A stretch of 11,127 nucleotides of DNA, from NCBI GenBank assembly GCA_007119005.1, contig SKQM01000194.1:1-11127 (forward strand), in the 5' to 3' direction. The DNA is from Thioalkalivibrio sp. (GTDB lineage Bacteria > Pseudomonadota > Gammaproteobacteria > Ectothiorhodospirales > Ectothiorhodospiraceae). A program made the position numbers and the translations under genes. The notes under the pieces were generated by a model, which ran no database searches, was not told the origin of the DNA, and saw nothing but the letters and a program-made list of their open reading frames with translations. The first letter of the stretch is position 1; every line of letters starts with the position of its first letter. This document shows, one piece after another, positions 1 to 6,744 of the stretch.

Positions 1-1734
1 CACCTGCGCCTCGCTGACGGCCGCCGGGGCTTCGGTCAGCGGGCAGGCGGCGCTCTGGGTTTTTGGGAAGGCCATCACGTCCCGGATGCTGGCCGCGCCC
101 GCCATCAGCATCACCAGACGGTCGAGGCCGAAGGCGATGCCGCCGTGCGGAGGCGCGCCCTGGGTCAGCGCCTCGAGCAGGAAGCCGAACTTCTCGGCCG
201 CCTCGGCCTCGCCGATCCCGAGCAGCTCGAAAGCCACCCGCTGCATTTCCGGACGATGGATGCGGATCGAGCCACCGCCAACCTCGGTGCCGTTCAGCAC
301 CATGTCGTAGGCGCGGGACAGCGCGGCCCGCGGATCCGCACGCAGCGCGTCCGGTTCCGTCACTGCGGGCGCGGTGAACGGGTGGTGCAGCGCAAAGAAG
401 CGCCCCTCCTTCGCGTCCCACTCGAACATCGGGAAGTCGACCACCCACAGCGGCTGCCAGCCTTCCTCGACCAGCCCGCGGTCATGGCCGAGCAGCACCC
501 GCAGCGCCCCGAGGCTCTCGTTGACCACGCTGGCCTTGTCGGCACCGAAGAAGATCAGGTCGCCGTCCGTCGCAGCGGTGCGCTCGAGGATCGCCTGAGT
601 CACCGGCTCGGGCAGGAATTTCAGGATCGGCGACTGCAGACCCGAGGAGCCTTCCGCGAGGCTGTTGACCTTGATGTACGCCAGGCCGCGGGCACCGTAG
701 CGACCGACGAAACGCGTGTAGTCGTCGATCTCCTTGCGCGACAGCGTGCCACCACCGGGCAGCCGCAGCGCAGCGATACGGCCCTCGGGATCGTTGGCCG
801 GGCCGCTGAAGACCTTGAAATCAACCTCGCGCATGAGGTCGGTCAGCTCGGTGAACTCCAGCGGAATCCGCAGATCCGGCTTGTCCGAGCCGAACCGGGC
901 CATGGCCTCGGCGTAAGTCATCCGCGGGAAGGGGTCCGGCAGTGCGACCCCGAGCACTTCGCGGAACATTGCGCGGATGAGGCGCTCGTTCAGCGCCATC
1001 ACGTCGTTCTCGTCGACGAAGGCCATCTCGATGTCGAGCTGGGTGAACTCGGGCTGCCGGTCAGCGCGCAGATCCTCGTCGCGGAAGCAGCGGGTGATCT
1101 GGTAGTAGCGGTCCATGCCGCCGATCATCAGCAGCTGCTTGAACAGCTGCGGCGACTGCGGCAGCGCGAAGAAACTGCCGGGATGGGTACGGCTGGGCAC
1201 CAGGTAGTCCCGCGCGCCCTCCGGCGTGGCCTTGGTCAGCATCGGGGTCTCGATGTCCAGAAAACCCTCGTCATCGAGGACGCGGCGCAGGCTGCGCGTG
1301 ACGCGCGCGCGCAGGCGCAGCCGTTCCTGCATCACCGGGCGCCGCAAGTCGACGTAGCGGTAGCGCAGGCGCGCCTCCTCGCCGACGTCGTCGTCATCGA
1401 GCGGGAACGGTGGTGTACGCGACGCGTTCAGCACCTCGAGCTCGGTGCCGAGGATCTCGATCGCGCCGGTCCTGAGCTCGGGGTTGCTGGTGCCCTCGGG
1501 GCGGCGGCGCACCCTGCCGGTGACCCGCAGCACGAACTCGCTGCGGACCTGTTCCGCGATGCGGAAGATTTCCGGCCGATCGGGATCGAAGACCACCTGC
1601 ACCAGGCCCTCGTGATCGCGCAGATCGATGAAGATCACGCCACCGTGATCGCGGCGCCGGTTGACCCAGCCGCACAGAGTCACTTCCGAGTCCAGTTCCG
1701 CCTCGGTGACCAGTCCACAGAAATGAGTCCGCAT
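1..1734 (-). CDS. aspS: Aspartyl-tRNA synthetase (3' end beyond window)
   Basis: Cytoplasmic class IIb aminoacyl-tRNA synthetase that activates aspartate with ATP and loads it on tRNA. The first 578 codons are visible from the ATG at 1734; the reading frame is still open at base 1, and bacterial AspRS is about 590 residues, so only about a dozen are missing. Seen in order: an N-terminal OB-fold anticodon-binding domain ([12 protein letters not shown], residues 21-32); motif 1 ending in ETP (162-164); motif 2 with CFRDED (216-221) and [10 protein letters not shown] (227-236); the bacterial insertion (GAD) domain between motifs 2 and 3; motif 3 GLDR (536-539). His30 and Gly81 are the pair linked to relaxed tRNA(Asp)/tRNA(Asn) specificity in the Pseudomonas aeruginosa enzyme, so this is probably a non-discriminating AspRS. 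The start is preceded by a weak GGA about 10 nt upstream and lies 91 nt after the DUF502 gene, so co-transcription is likely. Family assignment is near certain. Confidence 0.97.
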   Translation of the reverse strand, partial: MRTHFCGLVTEAELDSEVTLCGWVNRRRDHGGVIFIDLRDHEGLVQVVFDPDRPEIFRIAEQVRSEFVLRVTGRVRRRPEGTSNPELRTGAIEILGTELEVLNASRTPPFPLDDDDVGEEARLRYRYVDLRRPVMQERLRLRARVTRSLRRVLDDEGFLDIETPMLTKATPEGARDYLVPSRTHPGSFFALPQSPQLFKQLLMIGGMDRYYQITRCFRDEDLRADRQPEFTQLDIEMAFVDENDVMALNERLIRAMFREVLGVALPDPFPRMTYAEAMARFGSDKPDLRIPLEFTELTDLMREVDFKVFSGPANDPEGRIAALRLPGGGTLSRKEIDDYTRFVGRYGARGLAYIKVNSLAEGSSGLQSPILKFLPEPVTQAILERTAATDGDLIFFGADKASVVNESLGALRVLLGHDRGLVEEGWQPLWVVDFPMFEWDAKEGRFFALHHPFTAPAVTEPDALRADPRAALSRAYDMVLNGTEVGGGSIRIHRPEMQRVAFELLGIGEAEAAEKFGFLLEALTQGAPPHGGIAFGLDRLVMLMAGAASIRDVMAFPKTQSAACPLTEAPAAVSEAQV

Positions 1735-1774
1735 TGCGACAGTTTCCAGCCAGGGGTGAGCGTGATCGGTGACG

Positions 1775-1806
1775 GGGTGGGGCGGGCCAGGGCAGCCGCC
1801 ACACCC
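1775..1806 (-). repeat. GC-rich hairpin between DUF502 gene and aspS
   Basis: Arms 1775-1785 and 1796-1806 are complementary over 10 of 11 positions with a 10-nt loop. The hairpin lies in the 91-nt gap between the DUF502 stop and the aspS start. No run of T follows it on the minus strand, so it is not a standard intrinsic terminator. It could be an RNA-processing or stability element separating the two cistrons, or a chance product of high GC. Confidence 0.5.
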
Positions 1807-1825
1807 GGCCGAAGGGGCCAAGATG

Positions 1826-2479
1826 TTACGGTTTGGCCACCTGCGGCGCAACCTTCGGCGAGCCCTTGGGCAGTGTTGGCCAGTTGGGCGTGACCACCCC
1901 CAGAGACATCACGAACTTCAACCCGTCCTCCACCGACATGTCGAGCTCGACCGCGTCTTCACGGGGCACCATGATCACGAAACCCGAGGTCGGGTTGGGG
2001 GTGGTCGGAATGAACACCGTGACCACATCCTGCTCGGTGCGCTGCTGCACCTCCCCCACCCCCACGCCGGTCTGGAAGCCCAGCGTCCACAGACCCTTGC
2101 GCGGATACTCCACCAGCAGAACGCGCTTGAAGGATTGCCCGCCGTCGTCCAGCAGGGTCCGCATCACCTGCTTCACCGCGCTGTAGATCGAGCTAACCAG
2201 CGGGATGCGGTCAACGATCGCATCGCCGATGTCGAACAGCTTGCGGCCGACGATGTTCGCCGCGACCAGACCGGTGACGAACACGATCACGATCGCCACC
2301 ACCACGCCGGTGCCCGGCACGCTGAAGCCCAGGATCGCCTCGGGCCGCCAGCTCGGCGGCAGCAGCAGGATCGTGAAGTCGAGCATGTCGACCAGGAACT
2401 TGATGATCAGCCCGGTCACGATCAGCGGGACCCAGACCAGCAGTCCCGCGATCAGGTAGCGACGGAGATGGATCAGCAC
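1826..2479 (-). CDS. DUF502 (COV1-like) membrane protein
   Basis: Inner-membrane protein of 217 residues whose biochemical role is not known. Two hydrophobic segments stand out, about residues 7-29 and 53-77, followed by the family signature [14 protein letters not shown] (91-104) and a soluble C-terminal beta-rich region containing [13 protein letters not shown]. These match the DUF502 family, related to plant COV1 proteins, at the usual length of about 200 residues. The GTG start abuts the TGA of the fmdB-like gene with no intervening base (TGAGTG), and AGGCGG lies just upstream, which suggests translational coupling. DUF502 genes often sit directly before aspS in gammaproteobacteria, as here. 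The C-terminal tail is proline- and lysine-rich and probably unstructured. Family is confident; function is unknown. Confidence 0.92.
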   Translation of the reverse strand: MLIHLRRYLIAGLLVWVPLIVTGLIIKFLVDMLDFTILLLPPSWRPEAILGFSVPGTGVVVAIVIVFVTGLVAANIVGRKLFDIGDAIVDRIPLVSSIYSAVKQVMRTLLDDGGQSFKRVLLVEYPRKGLWTLGFQTGVGVGEVQQRTEQDVVTVFIPTTPNPTSGFVIMVPREDAVELDMSVEDGLKFVMSLGVVTPNWPTLPKGSPKVAPQVAKP

Positions 2480-2773
2480 TCAGCCCGCCTGGGCATTTGC
2501 CGCACAGCCCCCGGACCCACAGGCGGGCGCGCCACATCCGCCCGAGGCGCCCGCATCCGGCTTCGCCGACTCCTTCAGGTTGCGCTGCTTGCCCTTCTTG
2601 AAGTCCGTCTCGTACCAGCCGCCGCCCGACAGGCGGAAGCCCGCGGCCGACACCAGCTTGGACAACTCGGGGGCGCCGCAGGACGGGCAGTCGGTCAGCG
2701 CCGGGTCCGAGAACTTCTGGATCACCTCGGTCGTTTCGCCGCAACTGCGGCACTCGTATTCGTAGATCGGCAT
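2480..2773 (-). CDS. FmdB-type zinc-ribbon protein with Cys-rich tail
   Basis: Small protein of 97 residues opening with MPIYEYECRSCG, the hallmark of the FmdB / CxxC-CxxC-SSSS family of putative regulatory proteins. Cys8/Cys11 and Cys29/Cys32 form two CxxC knuckles that should bind one zinc ion. A basic middle (FKKGKQRNLKE) leads to a glycine-rich tail with three evenly spaced cysteines at 80, 85 and 90 (C-x4-C-x4-C). The family was named from a proposed regulator of formamidase/amidase genes, but its members' functions are mostly untested. The ATG start has GGAG (2782-2785) 8 nt upstream and it is the first gene of the fmdB-like / DUF502 / aspS unit, preceded by a plausible promoter. Family is confident; role is not. 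Confidence 0.92.
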   Translation of the reverse strand: MPIYEYECRSCGETTEVIQKFSDPALTDCPSCGAPELSKLVSAAGFRLSGGGWYETDFKKGKQRNLKESAKPDAGASGGCGAPACGSGGCAANAQAG

Positions 2774-2808
2774 GTTTGCAACTCCGGATTCTGTTGAACG
2801 ATGGGCGT

Positions 2809-2837
2809 ATTATGCGGGTGAATCTTGCGAATGAAAG
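2809..2837 (-). promoter_or_regulatory. Putative sigma-70-type promoter for the fmdB-like gene
   Basis: On the minus strand a CATAAT box (2809-2814, 5 of 6 matches to the -10 consensus) lies 17 nt from a weak -35-like CTTTCA (2832-2837, 3 of 6). The -10 is 35 nt upstream of the ATG at 2773, a normal leader length. It sits in the only intergenic gap upstream of this unit. The weak -35 keeps confidence moderate. Confidence 0.45.
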
Positions 2838-2858
2838 CACCTGCCTGACACACTCGTT

Positions 2859-2885
2859 CCGTGACCTTGGGCCGCCCCGTCACGG
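2859..2885. repeat. Perfect inverted repeat CCGTGAC-N13-GTCACGG
   Basis: Two perfect 7-bp arms (2859-2865 and 2879-2885) flank a 13-nt GC-rich spacer, ending 24 nt before the ATG of the DsrE-like gene. The position suits either a dyad operator for the plus-strand genes or a hairpin in their leader. A 7-bp repeat can arise by chance in high-GC DNA, so function is unproven. Confidence 0.4.
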
Positions 2886-2898
2886 CGCATGAAAAATC

Positions 2899-2902
2899 GA
2901 GG
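2899..2902 (+). promoter_or_regulatory. Ribosome binding site GAGG deciding the DsrE-like start
   Basis: GAGG lies 7 nt before the ATG at 2910. The in-frame ATG at 2889 has no such site and would add a non-conserved leader of 7 residues, so the start at 2910 is preferred. Confidence 0.65.
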
Positions 2903-2909
2903 CAAATCA

Positions 2910-3287
2910 ATGGCCGACAAGATCGTGATCATGCTGCTTACCCTGGATCTGGATCGTTATGGCACGCTCGGAGCACCGTTTTTCCAGGCCACCGTCGCCT
3001 CGGTGATGGACCTCGAAGTCGAGATGTACTTCGCCGGCCAGAGCACCCGCCTGCTGATCCAGGGCTTCGCGGAGACCATCCACCCCGGCACGGCCCGCGA
3101 GAAATCGGTCTACAGCTTCATGAAGGACGCTCACGAGGCCGGGGTGAAATTCTATGCCTGCACGGGTGCGATGAAGGAGAACGGCCTGACCCCGCACAAT
3201 GCGATCCCCGAGATGGACGGCATGCGCGGGGGCGCCGCTTTCATTGCCGAAATCATCGAGCCCAACGTCGTCACGCTGACCTATTGA
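2910..3287 (+). CDS. DsrE-like small sulfur-carrier family protein
   Basis: A 125-residue cytoplasmic protein resembling the DsrE/DsrF-like fold: it opens with a hydrophobic strand (KIVIMLLTL), has a small-residue helix region (GTLGAPFFQATVASVM), then a strand (VEMYFAGQST), and a single cysteine, Cys84, in KFYACTGAMKENGL. That cysteine occupies the place of the sulfur-binding Cys of DsrE-type sulfurtransferases and of related DsrE2-like proteins. DsrE-family proteins relay persulfide sulfur in tRNA thiolation (TusD) or in sulfur oxidation, but no partner genes (dsrF, dsrH, tusA, rhodanese) are visible here, so the acceptor is unknown. The start at 2910 follows GAGG at 7-nt spacing. It is the first gene of a compact plus-strand unit, and its TGA lies one base before the next ATG. 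Fold family is likely; activity is inferred. Confidence 0.8.
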   Translation: MADKIVIMLLTLDLDRYGTLGAPFFQATVASVMDLEVEMYFAGQSTRLLIQGFAETIHPGTAREKSVYSFMKDAHEAGVKFYACTGAMKENGLTPHNAIPEMDGMRGGAAFIAEIIEPNVVTLTY

Positions 3288-3288
3288 A

Positions 3289-4140
3289 ATGGCGGACGAC
3301 GCCCGCGCGGTGCTGATCACCGGCTGTTCCTCCGGGATCGGCGAGCACGTCGCCCTCGCGCTGAAGGAACGGGGCTACCGCGTGTTCGCCACCGCACGCC
3401 GCGGGGAGTGCGTCGCGCGCCTCAAGAACCAGGGCCTCGAGGCGCTGCGCCTGGACCTCGACGATCCCGCGAGCATCCAGAGCGCGGTGCGCGAGGTGCT
3501 GGCGCGCACCGGGGGCAGGCTCTACGCGCTGTTCAACAATGGTGCCTACGGCCAGCCGGGCGCGGTCGAAGACCTTTCCCGGCAGGCGCTGCGCGCGCAA
3601 CTGGAGACGAACGTGCTCGGCTGGCTCGAGCTCACCAACGCGGTGATTCCGGCGATGCGCCGCCAGGGTGAGGGCCGGATCATCCAGAACAGTTCGGTGC
3701 TCGGGCTGGTCGGCCTACGCCTGCGCGGGGCCTATGTCTGTTCCAAGTTCGCGATCGAGGGCCTGAGTGACGTGCTGCGCCAGGAACTGCACGGCAGCGG
3801 CATCCGCGTGGTGCTGATCGAACCGGGGCCGATCCGCAGCCGTTTCCGGGCCAACGCCTTTCTCGCCTACCGCCGCTTCATCCGGCCGCGCCAGAGTTAC
3901 TGGCGCCAGACCTACGAGCGCGCCGAACGGCGGCTCAGCGATTCCAGCCGCGAGGCACCGTTCACACTCGGCCCGGAGGCCGTGTTGAAGGCCGTGGTCC
4001 GGGCACTGGAAGCGCGGCGCCCGCGGGCGCGCTACCGCGTGACCGTTCCGACCCACCTGTTCGCGACCCTGAAGTGCCTGTTGCCGACACCCGCGATGGA
4101 CTTCATCCTGCGCGTGGTCTCGCGCGGCGAGAACCGCTGA
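3289..4140 (+). CDS. Short-chain dehydrogenase/reductase, YbbO-like
   Basis: A classical SDR oxidoreductase of 283 residues, probably NADP(H)-dependent and cytoplasmic. Seen: the Rossmann glycine motif TGCSSGIG (11-18); basic residues after the second strand (ATARR, 34-38) that favour NADP; NNGAYG (83-88) where most members have NNAG; catalytic Ser136 (QNSSVLGL); Tyr149 and Lys153 in YxxxK (YVCSK); and EPGPIRSRF (178-186). The C-terminal FTLGPEAV and LLPTPAMDFIL segments resemble Escherichia coli YbbO, an aldehyde reductase, and the length agrees. The natural substrate cannot be read from sequence; aldehydes or lipid-derived carbonyls are possible. The ATG follows the DsrE-like stop by one base with no clear ribosome site, so translation is probably coupled. 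Confidence 0.93.
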   Translation: MADDARAVLITGCSSGIGEHVALALKERGYRVFATARRGECVARLKNQGLEALRLDLDDPASIQSAVREVLARTGGRLYALFNNGAYGQPGAVEDLSRQALRAQLETNVLGWLELTNAVIPAMRRQGEGRIIQNSSVLGLVGLRLRGAYVCSKFAIEGLSDVLRQELHGSGIRVVLIEPGPIRSRFRANAFLAYRRFIRPRQSYWRQTYERAERRLSDSSREAPFTLGPEAVLKAVVRALEARRPRARYRVTVPTHLFATLKCLLPTPAMDFILRVVSRGENR

Positions 4141-4155
4141 CCCGGACCCCCGTCG

Positions 4156-5502
4156 ATGAACCTGATTTTCTTCGTGCTGGTGGCTGCCGCCTTCCTCAGT
4201 GCGGCCTGGCGGGAACTGACCGAGATCGGCACCGACAGCCAACCGATGCAGGAACTGTCTCAGGCCGCGATCAGTTCCGCCGGCAGCGCAGTGGAACTGG
4301 CCATCGGCCTGGTCGGCGTGATGGCCCTGTTCCTGGGGCTGATGAAGATCGCCGAGGCCGGGGGCCTGCTGACCGTGCTCGCGCGGCTGCTCCGCCCGAT
4401 GATGACCCGACTGTTCCCCAGCGTGCCACCCGAGCACCCCGCGATGGGGGCGATGATCCTGAACTTTTCCGCCAACATTCTCGGGCTGGGCAACGCCGCG
4501 ACACCCTTCGGGATCCGCGCGATGCAGGAGCTCAACAAGCTGAACCCGCACCCCGGCACCGCGACCAACGCGATGGCGCTGTTCCTCGCGATCAACACCT
4601 CCAGCATCACCCTGCTGCCCACCGGCGTGATCGCGCTGCGCGCAAGCCTGGGCGCGGCCGAACCCGCCGCGATCCTGCCCACCACGCTGTTCGCGACGCT
4701 GTTCGCGACCATCACCGGCATCACCAGTGCGCTGGTGCTGCAGCGGTTTTTCCCGCCGCCCGCGGCGGCACCCGCCCCCGAGACCGGAACCGAAGCCGAG
4801 GCCGGATCCCGGGCGGAGCCCGCCCCGGACGCCCAGACCGCCGGGGAACCTCAGCCCACGCCTGATGCGGCCCAACCCATGGGCATCGAGGTGCCTGTCG
4901 AGGGCTACCCGGGCTGGGTCAGCGCACTGGCGTTGCTGGGGGTGCTCGCGATCATCCCGCTGACCATCGTCTACGGCCAGGTGATCGCGCCCTGGATCAT
5001 CCCGGGACTGATCCTCGGCTTCCTGCTGTTCGGGGTGGCCCGGGGGGTGCGCATCTACGAGGTCTTCGTCGAGGGCGCGAAGGAGGGCTTCCAGGTCGCG
5101 TTGCGCATCATCCCCTACCTGGTCGCGATCCTGGTCGCGGTCGGCATGCTGCGCGCGAGCGGGGCGCTTGGGGTATTTGTCGGCCTGTTGGCGCCCTGGA
5201 CCACGCCGCTGGGACTTCCCCCCGAGGCGCTGCCGATGGCGCTGCTGCGGCCACTGTCCGGATCCGGCGCCTACGGCATCATGGCGGCCATCATGCAGGA
5301 CCCGGCGACCGGCCCCGATACCTACGTGGGCCTGCTGGTGTCGACGCTACAGGGGTCCACCGAGACGACTTTCTACGTGCTGGCCGTCTACTTCGGCGCG
5401 ATCCAGGTGCGCCGGGTACGCCACACGCTGGCCGCGGCACTTTCGGCCGACGTCGCCGCTGTGATCGCGGCAGTGTTCATCGTTGGCTGGCTGTTTCTGT
5501 GA
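4156..5502 (+). CDS. Fused SpmA-SpmB-type membrane protein (nucleoside-recognition/Gate domains)
   Basis: An inner-membrane protein of 448 residues made of two related halves. Residues 1-200 resemble SpmA, with NFSANILGLGNAATPFG (103-119) and INTSSITLLPTG (146-157). Residues 250-448 resemble SpmB, with RPLSGSGA (365-372) and STETTFYVLAVYFG (401-414). Both carry the Gate/nucleoside-recognition type of helical repeat. A polar linker rich in Pro, Ala and Glu (about 201-242) joins them. In Bacillus the two are separate proteins needed for spore core dehydration; fused versions are found in non-sporulating proteobacteria, where the role is unknown and the transported substrate, if any, is not established. 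The ATG lies 15 nt after the SDR stop with no strong ribosome site, and the gene overlaps the next by 4 nt. Confidence 0.92.
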   Translation: MNLIFFVLVAAAFLSAAWRELTEIGTDSQPMQELSQAAISSAGSAVELAIGLVGVMALFLGLMKIAEAGGLLTVLARLLRPMMTRLFPSVPPEHPAMGAMILNFSANILGLGNAATPFGIRAMQELNKLNPHPGTATNAMALFLAINTSSITLLPTGVIALRASLGAAEPAAILPTTLFATLFATITGITSALVLQRFFPPPAAAPAPETGTEAEAGSRAEPAPDAQTAGEPQPTPDAAQPMGIEVPVEGYPGWVSALALLGVLAIIPLTIVYGQVIAPWIIPGLILGFLLFGVARGVRIYEVFVEGAKEGFQVALRIIPYLVAILVAVGMLRASGALGVFVGLLAPWTTPLGLPPEALPMALLRPLSGSGAYGIMAAIMQDPATGPDTYVGLLVSTLQGSTETTFYVLAVYFGAIQVRRVRHTLAAALSADVAAVIAAVFIVGWLFL

Positions 5503-6698
5503 GGCCGCGCCGCCGGGCCCTGCGCAAGCACCGGCCGTTCCCCGCCCGGGGCCCGCACGACTACGAACTCCTGGTCGACGGCGGGGCCTTCATCCCGGCG
5601 ATGCTCGAGGCGATCGAATCGGCCTCCACGCAGGTGCTGCTGGAGATGTACCTGATAAGCTCCGGGGCCCTGACTGACCGGTTCATCGTGGCGCTGACTG
5701 CGGCGGCGCAACGCGGGGTGGCGGTACACGTGCTGCTGGACGGATTCGGCGGACAGGGACTGCGACAGGCGGATCGCCAGAACCTGACTGCGGCAGGCGT
5801 GCACCTGGCCGTGTACAACCCTCTCGGCGTGAGCCGCTGGCGGGTTTCGCTGTTCCGCGACCACCGCAAGCTGCTGCTGGTGGATGACCGCATCGCGTTC
5901 GTGGGCGGCGCGGGCATCACCGATGACTTCGATCCCGAGGCGCGGGACGACGGCATGCACTGGCATGAGGTGATGCTGGCGCTGCGCGGACCCTGCGTGG
6001 CTGACTGGCGGCGGCTGTTTGCCCTGTGCTGGCGCAACTGGAGCCCGGAGCCAGTCACGTTTCGCGATGCTGCGGCGGCAGAATCCCTTCTGGCGGGACG
6101 GCTTGATGGCCTGGTGCTCGGAAACCGGCGCAGCGGCGGACAGGCGGTGATGCGAGCGGTGCTGGCCGAGATCGGCAAGGCCCGGCGGCGGGTCTGGATC
6201 GCCACCGCCTATTTCGTTCCGACCCAGCGGCTGCGGGCGGCCCTCAAGCGGGCCGCGCGACGCGGCGTCGACGTGCGCCTGCTTCTCGCAGGGCCATGCA
6301 ACGACCACCCGTCGGTCTGGCACGCCGGGCGGCGTTTCTACGGCCGTCTGCTGCGCGGTGGCGTCCGGATCCTCGAATACCAGCCACGCTTCCTGCACGC
6401 AAAGGTGGTGCTCTGCGACGACTGGGTCAGCATCGGCTCGAGCAACCTCGATCACTGGAACCTGCGCTGGAGCCTCGAGGCCAACCAGGCGGCGATGGAC
6501 TCCGCCCTCGCAGAGCAGGTGGCAGCGCTGTTCGCGGCCGACTTCGAACTGAGCGAGGAATGGACCGCGCACGCCTGGCAGCGCCGCGGGTGGTGGCCGC
6601 GCCTGCTCGAACGCCTGAATGGTGGCCTTGACGACTACCTGGTGCAATGGAGCTACCGCCGGGCCTTGCGGCATCCGCCGCCCCAGCGCGAGGCCTGA
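5499..6698 (+). CDS. clsB: Cardiolipin synthase, ClsB-type (phospholipase D family)
   Basis: A phospholipase D superfamily enzyme of 399 residues that should form cardiolipin or related phospholipids at the inner membrane by transferring a phosphatidyl group. Two HKD motifs are complete: His122-Lys124-Asp129 (DHRKLLLVDD) and His300-Lys302-Asp307 (HAKVVLCD), each followed by a typical segment (FVGGAGI; IGSSNLD). The N-terminus lacks the two membrane helices of ClsA and begins directly with the YELLVDGGAF region, as in E. coli ClsB (413 residues), including AYFVPTQRLRAALKRAARRGV in the second half as its counterpart. The GTG start overlaps the SpmAB stop (GTGA), so translation should be coupled. 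The exact lipid donors (ClsA-like, ClsB-like or ClsC-like use) and any non-cardiolipin product cannot be read from sequence. Family is certain; the ClsB label is probable. Confidence 0.9.
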   Translation: MRPRRRALRKHRPFPARGPHDYELLVDGGAFIPAMLEAIESASTQVLLEMYLISSGALTDRFIVALTAAAQRGVAVHVLLDGFGGQGLRQADRQNLTAAGVHLAVYNPLGVSRWRVSLFRDHRKLLLVDDRIAFVGGAGITDDFDPEARDDGMHWHEVMLALRGPCVADWRRLFALCWRNWSPEPVTFRDAAAAESLLAGRLDGLVLGNRRSGGQAVMRAVLAEIGKARRRVWIATAYFVPTQRLRAALKRAARRGVDVRLLLAGPCNDHPSVWHAGRRFYGRLLRGGVRILEYQPRFLHAKVVLCDDWVSIGSSNLDHWNLRWSLEANQAAMDSALAEQVAALFAADFELSEEWTAHAWQRRGWWPRLLERLNGGLDDYLVQWSYRRALRHPPPQREA

Positions 6699-6710
6699 TG
6701 GATCGCGAGT

Positions 6711-6744
6711 CGTCAGGGACCCAGGCCCCCGGCGTCAGGGACCC
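6711..6744. repeat. 12-bp direct repeat CGTCAGGGACCC at the convergent junction
   Basis: Identical 12-bp copies occupy 6711-6722 and 6733-6744, offset by 22 bp. The first is in the 36-nt gap after the clsB-like stop; the second contains the TGA codon and last residues of the hydrolase gene. The flanks of the copies differ, so only 12 bp are duplicated. No T-run or strong hairpin marks a terminator here. Confidence 0.7.

Noticed and set aside
145..1893. A 582-codon open frame on the plus strand opposite aspS
   Set aside because: It lies antisense to a clearly recognisable AspRS with all class II motifs; its product is Arg/His/Gln-rich with no domain. Long antisense frames are expected in high-GC DNA.
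2814..2844. Imperfect inverted repeat GCGGGTG / CACCTGC overlapping the fmdB promoter
   Set aside because: Only 6 of 7 arm positions match with a 17-nt spacer, which is expected by chance in GC-rich DNA.
2774..2909. Sigma-70 promoter for the plus-strand unit (for example TTGAAC at 2794-2799)
   Set aside because: No acceptable -10 box occurs at 16-18 nt spacing from any -35-like hexamer on the plus strand.
2910..3287. A dsr-type sulfur oxidation locus
   Set aside because: Only one DsrE-like gene is present; dsrA, dsrB, dsrF, dsrH, dsrC and tusA are all absent from the window.
3715..4875. A 386-codon minus-strand open frame opposite the SDR and SpmAB genes
   Set aside because: Its product is glycine-, histidine- and arginine-rich low-complexity sequence, it spans two well-supported genes and has no ribosome site; a codon-bias shadow.
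4156..5502. Evidence for sporulation from the SpmA/SpmB homology
   Set aside because: Fused SpmAB proteins occur in non-sporulating proteobacteria and no other sporulation gene is present.
5388..6674. A 428-codon minus-strand open frame opposite the clsB-like gene
   Set aside because: The plus-strand frame has two intact HKD motifs; the antisense product shows no domain or membrane pattern.
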